This document shows positions 17,234-25,940 of a DNA stretch of 64,000 bases, one piece after another. The translations under genes and the position numbers were made by a program. Under the pieces are notes generated by a model. The model did not search any database. It was given only the letters and a program-made list of their open reading frames with translations, and was not told the DNA's origin. This stretch comes from Phenylobacterium glaciei (lineage in GTDB: Bacteria > Pseudomonadota > Alphaproteobacteria > Caulobacterales > Caulobacteraceae): positions 992,001 through 1,056,000 of the forward strand of contig NZ_JAGSGD010000001.1 in the NCBI RefSeq assembly GCF_016772415.1, written 5' to 3'. Position 1 is the first letter of the stretch. Each line of letters starts with the position of its first letter.

Positions 17234-17535
17234 CTTGGTCTGAACCGTCCAGTTGCGGACGTACCCGCGGTTAACTGGCCAACCTGCCGTGCCCGTCGCT
17301 CGCATTCGTGGACTGGGTTAGGCCGCTCTGAGCTCGCCGTCGGCTAGACTGACACCCGAAAACCCGAATCCCTCGCTCGCATGAGGCGACCAATCCGTCA
17401 CGTCTCATTCCAGGCCGCGGTGGGGGCAGGCGCAGGTCGAGTTGTCTCCACCCTGGAGCGCTGTCGCGGCCAGGCCGACTCAATCGCGTGGCGCACACCG
17501 TCCGGAACCTGACAAGTTTCGACCTCAACGGAAGA
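17234..17535. other. Intergenic region, no gene seen
   Basis: It separates the immunity gene from the phosphonate transporter operon. Open frames in it are continuous with phnD only by chance and have no coding character. No tRNA or repeat recognised. Confidence 0.4.
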
Positions 17536-17553
17536 CTGTCACGGGCGCGTCAC
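17536..17553 (+). promoter_or_regulatory. Candidate Pho box before phnD
   Basis: CTGTCAC-GGGC-GCGTCAC: two 7-bp units spaced by 4 bp, giving the 11-bp repeat of PhoB sites (consensus CTGTCAT-N4-CTGTCAT). The first unit matches 6 of 7 and the second 5 of 7 if the last base may be C or T. It lies 75 bp before the phnD ATG. Confidence 0.5.
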
Positions 17554-17627
17554 GGCGACGACATTGCTTGGGGGCAACGCTGATCGCTGTTGCTCCGCGA
17601 CGCCGGAGCCGAGTGCGATGGTGCGAG

Positions 17628-18587
17628 ATGGTTCGATCAGCATGGTTTTCCGCCGCGGCGGCCCTGGGTCTCCTCGCCGTCCTTTCGGGGTGCGGCAAGA
17701 AGCCGGAGGTGGTCTCCGGCGACTGGCGCAGCGGGATCAAGGAAATCCGCATGGCCGTCAGCGGGAGCAATGATGATCCCAGGATGGTCAAACAGCGCAA
17801 CGCCTACCAGGCGCGCCTGAGCGCGGCGACCGGTCTGCCGGTCAAGCTCTACGAGAGTTCCGACTACAATGGCGTGATCCAGGCGATGTCCTCGGGCCAG
17901 GTGGACCTGGCGCAGATGGCCGGTGGCGGCTACGCCAACGTCGACTCCCAGATCGGCAAGCTGGCCGCTCCAATCCTGACCCTTCGGCAGGCCGAGGGGG
18001 AGACCGGCTACTATTCCGCCCTCGTCGTCCGCGCCGACAGCCCGATCCGCTCCCTGGCGGACATGAAGGGCCACTCCCTCGGTTATGTCGACTTCAACTC
18101 GACCTCCGGCTACCTGGTGCCGCGCGCCAAATTCCGCGAGCAGGGCATCGATCCCGACACCTATTTCAGCAAGATCTCCTTCGCCGGCGGCCACACCCAG
18201 GCGGTGATGGCGCTGGCCAATGGCCAGTTCGACGCCGCCATCCTGCAGGCCAGCGGCGGCGACCCGGTCCATGGCTTCAGCCGCGGCGCGCTGCAGACCA
18301 TGGCGCGGCGCAAGCTGGTCAACCTGAAGGATTTCCGCATCATCTGGACGGCGGGTCCCATCCCCAGCGAGGCCTTCGTGGTGCGCACCGACCGGCCGCA
18401 GCCAATGGTGGACATCGTGCGCGGCGCCATGGGGGCTCTGCCCTATGACGAGCCGGACCTGTGGCTGCAGGTCGGCCAGTTGGACGGCTCGGCCTACACC
18501 TCCGTCACACGGGATCACTACAAGGACATCATTGCCCTGCGCGCCGCCGATATTGCGCAGCGTCGCGGACAGGGAGGCCGGCCATGA
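17628..18587 (+). CDS. phnD: Phosphonate ABC transporter substrate-binding protein
   Basis: A 319-residue lipoprotein that captures phosphonates in the periplasm for the PhnC/PhnE importer. The N-terminus is a lipoprotein signal (LLAVLSGC, lipobox Cys at about 21). The mature part has the type-2 periplasmic-binding fold of PhnD: YESSDYNGVIQAMSSGQVDLAQM, SPIRSLADMKGHSLGYVD, STSGYLVP and FAGGHTQAVMALANGQFDAA. The start at ATG 17628 was chosen because it begins the signal peptide; the longer frame upstream is Arg-rich non-coding. It overlaps the next gene by 4 bp (ATGA). Confidence 0.92.
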   Translation: MVRSAWFSAAAALGLLAVLSGCGKKPEVVSGDWRSGIKEIRMAVSGSNDDPRMVKQRNAYQARLSAATGLPVKLYESSDYNGVIQAMSSGQVDLAQMAGGGYANVDSQIGKLAAPILTLRQAEGETGYYSALVVRADSPIRSLADMKGHSLGYVDFNSTSGYLVPRAKFREQGIDPDTYFSKISFAGGHTQAVMALANGQFDAAILQASGGDPVHGFSRGALQTMARRKLVNLKDFRIIWTAGPIPSEAFVVRTDRPQPMVDIVRGAMGALPYDEPDLWLQVGQLDGSAYTSVTRDHYKDIIALRAADIAQRRGQGGRP

Positions 18588-19429
18588 GGCAGCTGCTGCT
18601 GGGCGCCTGCGCCCTGCTCCTCGTCGCGGCCGCGTCCAAGCCCGCCGACAAGCTGCGCCTCGCGGCTATCGAACCAAAGGCGGGCGCCTGCGCGCCGCTG
18701 GGGGCCGACGCCGCGCCTGGCGAGAAGGCCTACTACGAACACCTCGCCACACGACTTGGGGTGAAGGTGCTGAAATGCCCGGTGGCCGATCGCGCCGCCG
18801 CCGCAGCGGCCCTGGCGGCGGGTGAGCTGGACCTCGCGGTGCTGGACCCGGCGAGCTTCGCCCCGGTGGCTGGGGTCGCCCGCGCCATCCTGACGATCCG
18901 ACCCGAGGGCGGCCTGAACCGCATCCCGGTGATCGTGGCGGTTCCCGCCGCCGGCCCGGACAAGCGGCTGGAGGACCTGCGCGGCAAGACCCTCGCCTTC
19001 GGTGGGGCGACTCCGGCCGCCGAGGCCTTGCCGACCAAGGTCCTGGCCGACCGTGGCTTTGGTCGCGGCGCCTTCGGCAAGCCGCTGGACGCCGCCAATG
19101 CGGAAGGCGCGCTGGAGGCGCTGCGCGCCGGGAAGGCCAACGCCGTCGTCCTGCACGCCGCAGCCTGGCAGCGGCTCTGCATGCCCGAGGACCCCAAGGT
19201 CAAATCGCCCTGCGCCGATCTCAAGGTCCTGCTGAAGGCGAGGCCCCAGGCGGCGCTCGCCGTCGTGGTGCGCAAGGACATCGCCGACGAGACCCGCTAC
19301 CGCCTGATCGGCATCCACATGCCGCTGCACCTGGAGAACAAGGCCGCCTTCGCCTGGGCCTCGTCCTGGGCGCCGCAGGCCGCGGAGTTCACGCCCGCAG
19401 AGACCCTAGCCCTGGTGGCGACCCGGTGA
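18584..19429 (+). CDS. Second PhnD-like periplasmic binding protein
   Basis: A 281-residue secreted protein with a signal peptide but no clear lipobox (MRQLLLGACALLLVAAAS). It has the PhnD fold: AGELDLAVLDPASF, LEDLRGKTLAFGGATPAAE and ALEALRAGKANAVVLHAAAWQ. It is shorter and diverged from the preceding PhnD. Four cysteines in the mature part (CAPLG, LKCPV, LCMPED, PCADL) could form disulfides. A second binding protein in the same operon, coupled on both sides by 4-bp overlaps, suggests a broader or different phosphonate range for the shared permease. Confidence 0.8.
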   Translation: MRQLLLGACALLLVAAASKPADKLRLAAIEPKAGACAPLGADAAPGEKAYYEHLATRLGVKVLKCPVADRAAAAAALAAGELDLAVLDPASFAPVAGVARAILTIRPEGGLNRIPVIVAVPAAGPDKRLEDLRGKTLAFGGATPAAEALPTKVLADRGFGRGAFGKPLDAANAEGALEALRAGKANAVVLHAAAWQRLCMPEDPKVKSPCADLKVLLKARPQAALAVVVRKDIADETRYRLIGIHMPLHLENKAAFAWASSWAPQAAEFTPAETLALVATR

Positions 19430-20304
19430 CGGCCGTCGCCGACTTCGAGGCGCTGCGGCGGCGGATTCTTCGCCGCAAACGGCTGGAGACCCTGGCGGGA
19501 TTGCTGATCTTCTCCGTCCTGCTGCTGGTCTCCTTCCAGCGCAGCCAGTTCTTCTCGTCGGATATCGGCGGCGACCCGCTGGGTCGGATCGGCGACTTCC
19601 TGACCCGGATGGTCCCCGACCTGAAGGGCGACGTGCTGCTTGAGAGCCGCACCACCACCGGGTCGCTCTACTGGTGGTTCTATGATCTGCCGGTCTGGCT
19701 GAAGCTGGGGTGGCAGACCGTGGAGATGGCGATCATCGCCACGGTGGTCGGCGCGGTCGGGGGACTGCTGGCCTCCTTCCTCTGCGCGCGGAACCTGATG
19801 CCCATCGCCGCCGTCCGCTTCACGGTGCGGCGCACGCTGGAGGCCATCCGCACCCTGCCGGACCTGGTCCTGGCCCTGGTGCTGGTGGCCGCCTTCGGGG
19901 TGGGCCCGCTGGCCGGGGTCATCACCCTGGCCATCTCCACCATGGGAGGCCTGGGCAAGCTGTTCTCCGAGATCAACGAAGAGGTCGATCCCCGCCAGCT
20001 CGAGGCCATGGAGGCGTCGGGCACGGGCCTGATCCGCAAGATCCGCTACGGCGTCATTCCGCAGGTATTGCCCAACTACGCCTCCTACGCCCTCATCCGC
20101 CTGGAGGGGAACCTGGCGGGCGCCGCGGCCCTGGGCATCGTCGGCGCCGGCGGCATCGGCATCGAGCTGCAGCGGGCGATCACCTACACCGAGTTCGACA
20201 CCTATCTGGCGATCCTGCTGCTGATCGTCGGCATGATCTTCCTGATCGACATGGCGTCAGAGGCGATCCGCCACCGGCTGATGGGACTGGGGGAAGCCCG
20301 ATGA
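19426..20304 (+). CDS. phnE: Phosphonate ABC transporter permease, first copy
   Basis: A 292-residue inner-membrane permease with about six hydrophobic helices. The ABC permease EAA-like loop is seen as EEVDPRQLEAMEASGTGLIRKIRYGVIPQVLPNY, followed by AAALGIVGAGGIGIEL, diagnostic of PhnE. It starts with GTG 19426 overlapping the preceding TGA (GTGA) and ends in an ATGA overlap with the second permease. It would form a heterodimer with the second copy. Confidence 0.93.
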   Translation: MTAVADFEALRRRILRRKRLETLAGLLIFSVLLLVSFQRSQFFSSDIGGDPLGRIGDFLTRMVPDLKGDVLLESRTTTGSLYWWFYDLPVWLKLGWQTVEMAIIATVVGAVGGLLASFLCARNLMPIAAVRFTVRRTLEAIRTLPDLVLALVLVAAFGVGPLAGVITLAISTMGGLGKLFSEINEEVDPRQLEAMEASGTGLIRKIRYGVIPQVLPNYASYALIRLEGNLAGAAALGIVGAGGIGIELQRAITYTEFDTYLAILLLIVGMIFLIDMASEAIRHRLMGLGEAR

Positions 20305-21122
20305 CCCGCGAACTCCAGGCCCGCGCCTATCTCGCCGCGCCCAAGGCGATGGGCGGCAGCTGGACCCGGCGCCTGCGGGGCGGGGTCCTGACCGGACTGG
20401 CCATCCTGGCCTTCGGGGCCATGTGCGCCGACCTGAAGCTCGCTCCCGAGGCCATGCTGGCCGGCGCCGACAAGCTGGGTCGCCTGGCCGCCAGCGCCTT
20501 CCCGCCCAATGACGGCGGCGACCTGCCGCGCATTCTCAAGGCCCTGGCTGAGACCTTCGCCATGGCCTTCGCCGGCACCGTCATCGCCGCCATCGCCGCC
20601 CTGCCGCTGGGTATCCTCGGCGCCAAGACGGTGGTGGGCCAGCCCGTGCTTCACTTCGCCTTCCGCCGGGTCCTGGACTGGTTCCGGGGGGTTCCCGCCC
20701 TGGTCTGGGCCCTGATCCTGGTTTCGGCCTTTGGGCTTGGGCCTTTCGGCGGGGTGATCGCGCTCGCCCTGGCCGATGTGCCCAGCCTGGCCAAGCTGTT
20801 CTCCGAGGCCATCGAGAACAGCGACCCCAAGCCGCTCGACGGCGTCCGGTCCGCCGGCGCCTCGCCCTTGATGGTGCTGCGCTACGGTCTCGCGCCGCAG
20901 GTGATCCCGGTCATGACCAGCCAGGTGCTGTTCTTCCTGGAGAGCAACTTCCGCCACGCCGCGGTGCTGGGGATCGTCGGGGCCGGGGGTATCGGATTCG
21001 AGCTGGAGGAGCGGATCCGCATCTTCGCCTTCGACCAGGTGGTGTTCATCATCGGCCTCTACATGCTCTGCGTCGCGGCGCTGGACACCGTCTCCCAGCA
21101 GCTCAGGAAGCGCCTGGCCTGA
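20301..21122 (+). CDS. phnE: Phosphonate ABC transporter permease, second copy
   Basis: A 273-residue PhnE paralogue with ENSDPKPLDGVRSAGASPLMVLRYGLAPQVIP as the coupling loop and AVLGIVGAGGIGFEL near the end. Membrane helices run from about residue 30. It is the last gene of the phnDDEE unit; its 3' end overlaps the convergent PfkB kinase gene by 20 bp. Paired PhnE subunits are common in alphaproteobacterial phosphonate transporters. Confidence 0.92.
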   Translation: MTRELQARAYLAAPKAMGGSWTRRLRGGVLTGLAILAFGAMCADLKLAPEAMLAGADKLGRLAASAFPPNDGGDLPRILKALAETFAMAFAGTVIAAIAALPLGILGAKTVVGQPVLHFAFRRVLDWFRGVPALVWALILVSAFGLGPFGGVIALALADVPSLAKLFSEAIENSDPKPLDGVRSAGASPLMVLRYGLAPQVIPVMTSQVLFFLESNFRHAAVLGIVGAGGIGFELEERIRIFAFDQVVFIIGLYMLCVAALDTVSQQLRKRLA

Positions 21123-21966
21123 AGACCGGGAAACGGCCCCCCAGCGGGGCCGAGGCGTCGAGCGTCACGGCGATAGCGCCCCAGGCGCAGGCGTGGGCCA
21201 GGGCCGACGCCATGTCGGCGCCCGCCGTCAGCGCCTCCAGCAAGCCGGCGGCGAAACAGTCGCCAGCGCCGGTGGCGTCCACCACCTTGGCGGGCGGCGG
21301 GGTGGCCCGCAGGACGCGCTTCCCGTCATAGGCCGTGACGCTGTGCCCGCCTCGCGTCAGCACCATCCAGCCCAGCCGCTCGCCCACCTGGGCCCGACCT
21401 GCGCCGAAGGGATCGGCCAAGGTCGCGGCGTCGCAATCGTCCATGGAAGCCACCAGGACGTCGCAGGGCCCGGCAAATCCGCCCGCGGGCCAGTGGGCGA
21501 CCACCGGCCCGCGGCAGGCGGCGACCGAGGCCTCCGCGCCGGGATAGGGCGCGCGGACGTAGAGACCGTCGAAGGTCTCGTCGGGGCCGGGCGCGGGCAG
21601 GCTGGGCAGTTTCGCCGCCTCGAAGTCCAGGCCCAGCACGAGCCGCTCGCCGCCGGGTTCGATGAGGATCAGGGTCGTGCGGCTGGCCCCCTCCCGCCGA
21701 ACCACGCGACGTGTGTCCAGGCCGGCGGCCTGGGCCTGGGCCAGGCAGGCGTCGCCCTCCGAATCCTGCGCCAGGACACCGATGACCACCGCCTCATGTC
21801 CGGCCCGCGCCAGCGCCACGCCGGCATTGGCCGCGCCCCCGCCGAGACGTCCGGCCAGGGCGCCCTCCAGGGTCCGGCCCAGCAGCCGGCCTCCGGACGC
21901 CAGCGGTCCGCTCAGCCGCACCGGCCGGTCCAGGGCCAGGGCGCCGATCACCAGGAACTTCGCCAT
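21103..21966 (-). CDS. PfkB-family carbohydrate/nucleoside kinase
   Basis: A 287-residue ribokinase-fold kinase. The N-terminal glycine pair region GRLGGGAANAGVALARAG and the C-terminal anion-hole motif DATGAGDCFAAGLLEAL are both present, including the catalytic Asp of GAGD. The ATG at 21966 is preferred to an adjacent GTG because GGAGG then sits 5 bp upstream. It is convergent with phnE and divergent from phnC. Ribose derivatives are released in the C-P lyase pathway, so a ribose or nucleoside substrate is a fair inference; adenosine, ribose or ribose phosphate cannot be separated from sequence. Confidence 0.8.
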   Translation of the reverse strand: MAKFLVIGALALDRPVRLSGPLASGGRLLGRTLEGALAGRLGGGAANAGVALARAGHEAVVIGVLAQDSEGDACLAQAQAAGLDTRRVVRREGASRTTLILIEPGGERLVLGLDFEAAKLPSLPAPGPDETFDGLYVRAPYPGAEASVAACRGPVVAHWPAGGFAGPCDVLVASMDDCDAATLADPFGAGRAQVGERLGWMVLTRGGHSVTAYDGKRVLRATPPPAKVVDATGAGDCFAAGLLEALTAGADMASALAHACAWGAIAVTLDASAPLGGRFPVFRPGAS

Positions 21967-22001
21967 CACATCCTCCGTCCGCTGAACCTTAGCCCAAGGC
22001 G

Positions 22002-22019
22002 GTGACGCGGGCGCGACGC
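22002..22019 (-). promoter_or_regulatory. Weak Pho-box-like repeat before the PfkB gene
   Basis: On the minus strand GCGTCGC-GCCC-GCGTCAC gives the 11-bp spacing of a Pho box but matches the consensus only 4 and 5 of 7. It lies about 36 bp before the kinase start. Confidence 0.3.
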
Positions 22020-22057
22020 CGACAAATCGCCGCCTGGTGCGGTGCGTCGCCGCCGGG

Positions 22058-22075
22058 CCGTCACGTGCGGGTCAC
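22058..22075 (+). promoter_or_regulatory. Candidate Pho box before phnC
   Basis: CCGTCAC-GTGC-GGGTCAC has two 7-bp units 11 bp apart, 6 and 5 of 7 to the Pho consensus. It lies 45 bp before the phnC ATG. It has the same spacing and similar match as the site before phnD. Confidence 0.45.
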
Positions 22076-22119
22076 CGGCCGCCCGTACCCTTGGCCTCAG
22101 GTCAGCCTGTGGAGGTCCG

Positions 22120-22893
22120 ATGCTTGAACTGCATGGCGTCAGCAAACGCTTCGGCGAAACCCTGGCGGTGAACAGCGTCTCGTTCTCCTGCCAGCGCGGC
22201 GAGCTGGTGGGGATCATCGGCCGATCCGGCGCCGGCAAGTCGACCCTCCTGCGCCTGCTCAACCGTCTCAGCGACCCGAGCGAGGGCCGCATCACCTGGG
22301 ACGGCGAGGATGTCAGCCGGCTCAAGGGCTCTGCCCTGCGCAAATGGCGCCGCCGCTGCGCCATGATCTTCCAGCAGTTCAACCTCAGCCCCCGGCTGGA
22401 CGTTATCACCAATGTCCTGGTGGGCGTGGTGGGTGAGCGGCCCCTGATGAGCTCGCTGATCAAGTTCTTCCCCGCCGCCGACCGGGCCCGCGCCATCCTC
22501 GAACTCGACGCCCTGGACATGGCCGGCGCCGCCCTGCAGCGGGCCGTCACCCTCTCGGGCGGGCAGCAGCAGCGGGTGGCGATCGCGCGCGCCATGCTGC
22601 AGGAGCCCGACCTGATCCTGGCCGACGAGCCGGTGGCCTCCCTCGACCCGGTCAACGCTGAGGTTGTGATGGAGGCCCTGCAGAAGATCTGCCGCGAGCG
22701 CAACGTGCCGGTGATCGTCAACCTGCACAGCCTGGATATCGCGCGGCGTTATTGCACGCGGGTGATCGCCATGGCCAAGGGCGCGGTGGTGTTCGACGGC
22801 CCGCCCAGCGCCCTGACCCCGCAGGTCCTGGACCGCGTCTATGGCGGGCGCGCCAGCGCCCCGGAACCGTTCAGCGTGGTCGAGGCCGCGTAA
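22120..22893 (+). CDS. phnC: Phosphonate ABC transporter ATP-binding protein
   Basis: A 257-residue ABC ATPase that drives the PhnDE importer. Walker A GRSGAGKST is at about 36-44, the Q-loop is FQQFNL, the signature is LSGGQQQR, and Walker B is LILADEPVASLD. PhnC-type features include RLKGSALRKWRRRCAMIFQQ and NLHSLDIARRYC. The start at ATG 22120 follows GGAGG. The stop overlaps the next gene by one base (TAATG). It is separated from the phnDDEE unit by the kinase gene, so it has its own promoter. Confidence 0.94.
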   Translation: MLELHGVSKRFGETLAVNSVSFSCQRGELVGIIGRSGAGKSTLLRLLNRLSDPSEGRITWDGEDVSRLKGSALRKWRRRCAMIFQQFNLSPRLDVITNVLVGVVGERPLMSSLIKFFPAADRARAILELDALDMAGAALQRAVTLSGGQQQRVAIARAMLQEPDLILADEPVASLDPVNAEVVMEALQKICRERNVPVIVNLHSLDIARRYCTRVIAMAKGAVVFDGPPSALTPQVLDRVYGGRASAPEPFSVVEAA

Positions 22894-23582
22894 TGAGCCT
22901 GCGTTTGGCCGATCGGCTACTGGACCACGGCTACCTGTACTTCGATCGCTATGTTCACGAAGACCTTGCCGAGCCCCGAGAGGGCGCCGCGCCGGTGATC
23001 CATAAGGACGCCTCGGTGCATGACTCCATCCTGGGCCCCTGGACCCGGGTGGGGGCGCGGACCAGCTTCTCCGAGGTCTCGATGGGGGCCTACAGCTATA
23101 TCGTCAACGACGCCTCGGCCAACTACACGGAGATCGGCAAGTTCTGCTCGATCGCCCGCGACGCGCGGCTCAATCCCGGCAACCACCCGACCTGGAAGGC
23201 TGCGCTGCACCACTTCACCTACCGCACCCGCTCCTATGAGCTGGGCGAGGAGGACGATCACGACTTCTTCGAATGGCGGCGGTCGCACACCGTGACCCTG
23301 GGCCACGATGTCTGGATCGGCCACGGCGCCACCGTCCTGCCGGGCGTCAGCATCGGCACGGGCTCGGTTGTGGGCGCTGGCGCGGTGGTGTCCAAGGATG
23401 TGCCGCCCTTCACCATTGTGGGCGGGGTTCCCTCCAAGCCAATCCGTGAGCGCTTCCCCAAGGCGGTGCAGGATGGTCTGTTGGCGATTTCCTGGTGGGA
23501 CTGGAGCCATGAGCGACTTGCCGACGCCGTCGACGACTTCCGCGCCCTCGACGCTGAAGCCTTCGTCGAAAAGCACGCCTGA
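22893..23582 (+). CDS. Phosphonate metabolism hexapeptide-repeat acetyltransferase
   Basis: A 229-residue left-handed beta-helix protein of the xenobiotic acetyltransferase type found in C-P lyase operons (phn_thr-fam). Hexapeptide strings are seen at about 45-95 ([21 protein letters not shown]) and again after 130 ([33 protein letters not shown]). NPGNHPT and HHFTYRT hold likely catalytic histidines. It may N-acetylate aminophosphonates, as PhnO does in enteric bacteria, which is absent here; that equivalence is my inference. It is coupled to phnC. Confidence 0.85.
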   Translation: MSLRLADRLLDHGYLYFDRYVHEDLAEPREGAAPVIHKDASVHDSILGPWTRVGARTSFSEVSMGAYSYIVNDASANYTEIGKFCSIARDARLNPGNHPTWKAALHHFTYRTRSYELGEEDDHDFFEWRRSHTVTLGHDVWIGHGATVLPGVSIGTGSVVGAGAVVSKDVPPFTIVGGVPSKPIRERFPKAVQDGLLAISWWDWSHERLADAVDDFRALDAEAFVEKHA

Positions 23583-23589
23583 GTCTGGG

Positions 23590-24129
23590 ATGTTGGTGCT
23601 TGTGGTCGGCCCGTCGGGCGCCGGTAAGGACACCCTGTTGGACGGCGCCCGGGCGGCGCTGGCCGGCGACGCCAGCTTCGTCTTCCCCCGTCGGGAGATC
23701 ACCCGACCGGCCGAGGCCGGCGGCGAGGATCATATCCCGGTCGATGACGCCCAGTTCGCGGCCCGCGAGGCGGCCGGCGGCTACGCTCTGACCTGGCGCG
23801 CCCACGGACTGGCCTATGGGATTCCGGCCGCCATCGCGGAGGATTTGGCCCTGGACCGCACCGTGGTGATCAATGTTTCCCGCGCGGTCCTCGACGACGC
23901 ACGGGCGCGCTTTGGCCAAGTACGCGTGCTGGTGGTGACCGCCGATCCTGAAATCTTGGCCCAGCGGCTGGCGCTGCGCGGGCGCGAGAGCGCCGAAGAC
24001 ATCGCCCAACGCCTCGCGCGCGCCGCGGCCATCCCGGTCGCCGGCGAGGATGTGGTGGAGGTGCGCAACGACGGCGCGCGAGACGAGGGCGTCGCGCGGT
24101 TCCTGGCGGCCCTCAGACGTCGAAGCTGA
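23590..24129 (+). CDS. phnN: Ribose 1,5-bisphosphate phosphokinase
   Basis: A 179-residue guanylate-kinase-like P-loop enzyme that turns ribose 1,5-bisphosphate into PRPP at the end of the C-P lyase pathway. The P-loop [10 protein letters not shown] is at about 7-16; [11 protein letters not shown] and [10 protein letters not shown] are PhnN blocks, and [15 protein letters not shown] leads to the lid. ATG 23590 is 7 bp after the previous stop. Its 3' end overlaps the convergent DUF1045 gene by 17 bp. Confidence 0.9.
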   Translation: MLVLVVGPSGAGKDTLLDGARAALAGDASFVFPRREITRPAEAGGEDHIPVDDAQFAAREAAGGYALTWRAHGLAYGIPAAIAEDLALDRTVVINVSRAVLDDARARFGQVRVLVVTADPEILAQRLALRGRESAEDIAQRLARAAAIPVAGEDVVEVRNDGARDEGVARFLAALRRRS

Positions 24130-24802
24130 AGCGCTCAAGGATGCGGAACGGCCCCTGACGGTCGTCCTGCTTGAAGACCGCGATCCCGTCGAACAGGTGC
24201 GGTCCCGTCTCCCGGGCGAAGTGATCCCGAAGAGCCGTCAGCAGGCGCTCGCGCACCGCGTCCTCGCGGATGGCGCCGGTGAGCGTCATGTGGAAGCGGA
24301 AGTCCTCGAAGATGTAGGGATAGCCCCATTCCACCAGACGAACGTCCTGCTCTGGGGTGAGGCGCGCCTTGCGCCGGCGGGCCAGGTCGGCGTCGGACAG
24401 GGGCGCGCGGAAGGCGTCGAAGTCGCGGACGCTGAGCGCGTGCAGGGCCTGCATCTCCGGCGAGACCTGCTGCAGCCGGAAAGCCAGGAACCGGCCCAGC
24501 GCATCCGGCGCGATGGGGACTTCGAAGGGTGTCAGCCCCGCCGCCACGCCTTCGGCGGCCGCCAGCAACTCGGCCTCGCTGTGATCCGGCGCCGGTTGGA
24601 AGGGCGCCTTCAGGGTGGCGTGGAAGCCGTATCCGCGCGGGTCGGCGGTCAGGGCCTCTAGGTCCAGATCCTCCAGCCCGGGCAGGGCAGGGCGCTCAAG
24701 CTGTTCCCCAGTATAGGCGTCATAGCCCAGCCAGGCCGAGGCCTTGGCCCAGAGGGCCGAGTCCGCCGACGGCGCGTAGTAGATCGCGTAGCGGGCGGTC
24801 AT
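24113..24802 (-). CDS. DUF1045 phosphonate-operon protein with two HxT motifs
   Basis: A 229-residue protein of the DUF1045 family (putative phosphonate metabolism protein). Two H-x-T motifs, H61-A-T63 in [12 protein letters not shown] and H171-M-T173 in FRFHMTL, are the signature of 2H phosphoesterases, which act on cyclic phosphates. No phnP is present in the window, and the C-P lyase pathway makes a cyclic ribose 1,2-phosphate that must be opened, so this is the natural candidate. It is the last gene of the phnG-M operon and overlaps phnM by 4 bp. The function is inferred, not established by the sequence. Confidence 0.83.
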   Translation of the reverse strand: MTARYAIYYAPSADSALWAKASAWLGYDAYTGEQLERPALPGLEDLDLEALTADPRGYGFHATLKAPFQPAPDHSEAELLAAAEGVAAGLTPFEVPIAPDALGRFLAFRLQQVSPEMQALHALSVRDFDAFRAPLSDADLARRRKARLTPEQDVRLVEWGYPYIFEDFRFHMTLTGAIREDAVRERLLTALRDHFARETGPHLFDGIAVFKQDDRQGPFRILERFSFDV

Positions 24803-25938
24803 GCCGTCCGGACACCCTTCAGCCAGACCTCGGTCGGGACCGGCCAGCCGTCCGTCAGGCGGGCGATCCGCACCAGGTCGGCGCGCTGGCCCGGCGCGAT
24901 CTCGCCGCGGTCGTCGAGGCCGAGGCTGCGGGCCGGATTGGCGGCCACGACGCTGAGCGCCTTCTGTGGCGTCCAGCCAAAGTCGTCGATCAGCATGAAG
25001 GCGGAGCGCAGCATGGAGAGGGGCACATAGTCCGAGGCCAGGATGTCGAGCACGTCGTGCTCGGCGCACTCACGCGCCGACAGGTTGCCAGAGTGCGAGG
25101 CGCCGCGCACGAAGTTCGGCCCTCCCATGCAGATGGCCATCCCATAGGCCTTGGACTTCAGCGCCGCCTCCAGAGTCACCGGGAACTCGGCGATGACGCA
25201 GCCGTCGTCGTGCGCCTCCTCCACATGCTCCAGGGTGGCGTCGTCGTGGGCGCAGATCGGCACGCCGTATTCGCGGGCGAAGGCCACCACGCTGCGGCGG
25301 TTGGACTGGGCGACGCCCGGATCGCGGCCGGCGTGGCGCTTGGCTAGCATCTCGCCGATCTCGGCCTCGCTGCGGCCGGCGGCCACCATGCGGGTTTCGA
25401 GCGCCTCGACGTTGGCGGTCTGCCGCTGGCCGGGCGTGTGGTCCATCACCGACAGCAGCATCAGACGGGGATTGTCCGCATGCGGTTCCAGCAGCGCCAG
25501 CAGCTCAGGATTGGTCACCTCGCAGCGCAGATGCAGCAGGTGTTCGGCGCGCAGGGCGCCGTCAGCCTGGGCCGCGTCCATGCCGGCGATCATGGGCCCT
25601 AGCGCCTCCTTGCGGTCGAGGCCCTCCTTGCGGCCGTGCAGGCTGAGAGAGTCCAGCACGGTCGTGATTCCGGCCGAGGCGCATTGGCCGTCGTGGGCCA
25701 AGGCCGCGCCGTAGGCGTCCCACAGGGCGCCCGGGCGCGGCTGATAGTGCTTCTCCAGGTTGTCGGTGTGGATATCCACCAGGCCCGGGATTAGCCAGTC
25801 GGCGCCCCAGTCCAGAGCCGCGGCCGACGGTCCGTCGCGCGGCTCCACAGCGAGGATCAGCTCGCCCTGCATCACGACCTCTCCACGCACCACACCCTGG
25901 GGCGTGACGATGGTCTCCGAGAAGATCCGCTGTTGCAT
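24799..25938 (-). CDS. phnM: Alpha-D-ribose 1-methylphosphonate 5-triphosphate diphosphatase, first copy
   Basis: A 379-residue amidohydrolase-fold enzyme that removes pyrophosphate from the triphosphate intermediate. Metal-binding motifs are DIHTDNLEKH near residue 52, HDG, VMDHTPGQRQ, CAHDDAT and the late SDYVPLSML. The HTDN...H and MDHTPGQ blocks are specific to PhnM. It starts at ATG 25938, directly following phnL with a 2-bp gap, and overlaps the DUF1045 start. A second phnM lies at 31470. Confidence 0.94.
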   Translation of the reverse strand: MQQRIFSETIVTPQGVVRGEVVMQGELILAVEPRDGPSAAALDWGADWLIPGLVDIHTDNLEKHYQPRPGALWDAYGAALAHDGQCASAGITTVLDSLSLHGRKEGLDRKEALGPMIAGMDAAQADGALRAEHLLHLRCEVTNPELLALLEPHADNPRLMLLSVMDHTPGQRQTANVEALETRMVAAGRSEAEIGEMLAKRHAGRDPGVAQSNRRSVVAFAREYGVPICAHDDATLEHVEEAHDDGCVIAEFPVTLEAALKSKAYGMAICMGGPNFVRGASHSGNLSARECAEHDVLDILASDYVPLSMLRSAFMLIDDFGWTPQKALSVVAANPARSLGLDDRGEIAPGQRADLVRIARLTDGWPVPTEVWLKGVRTA

Positions 25939-25940
25939 GG

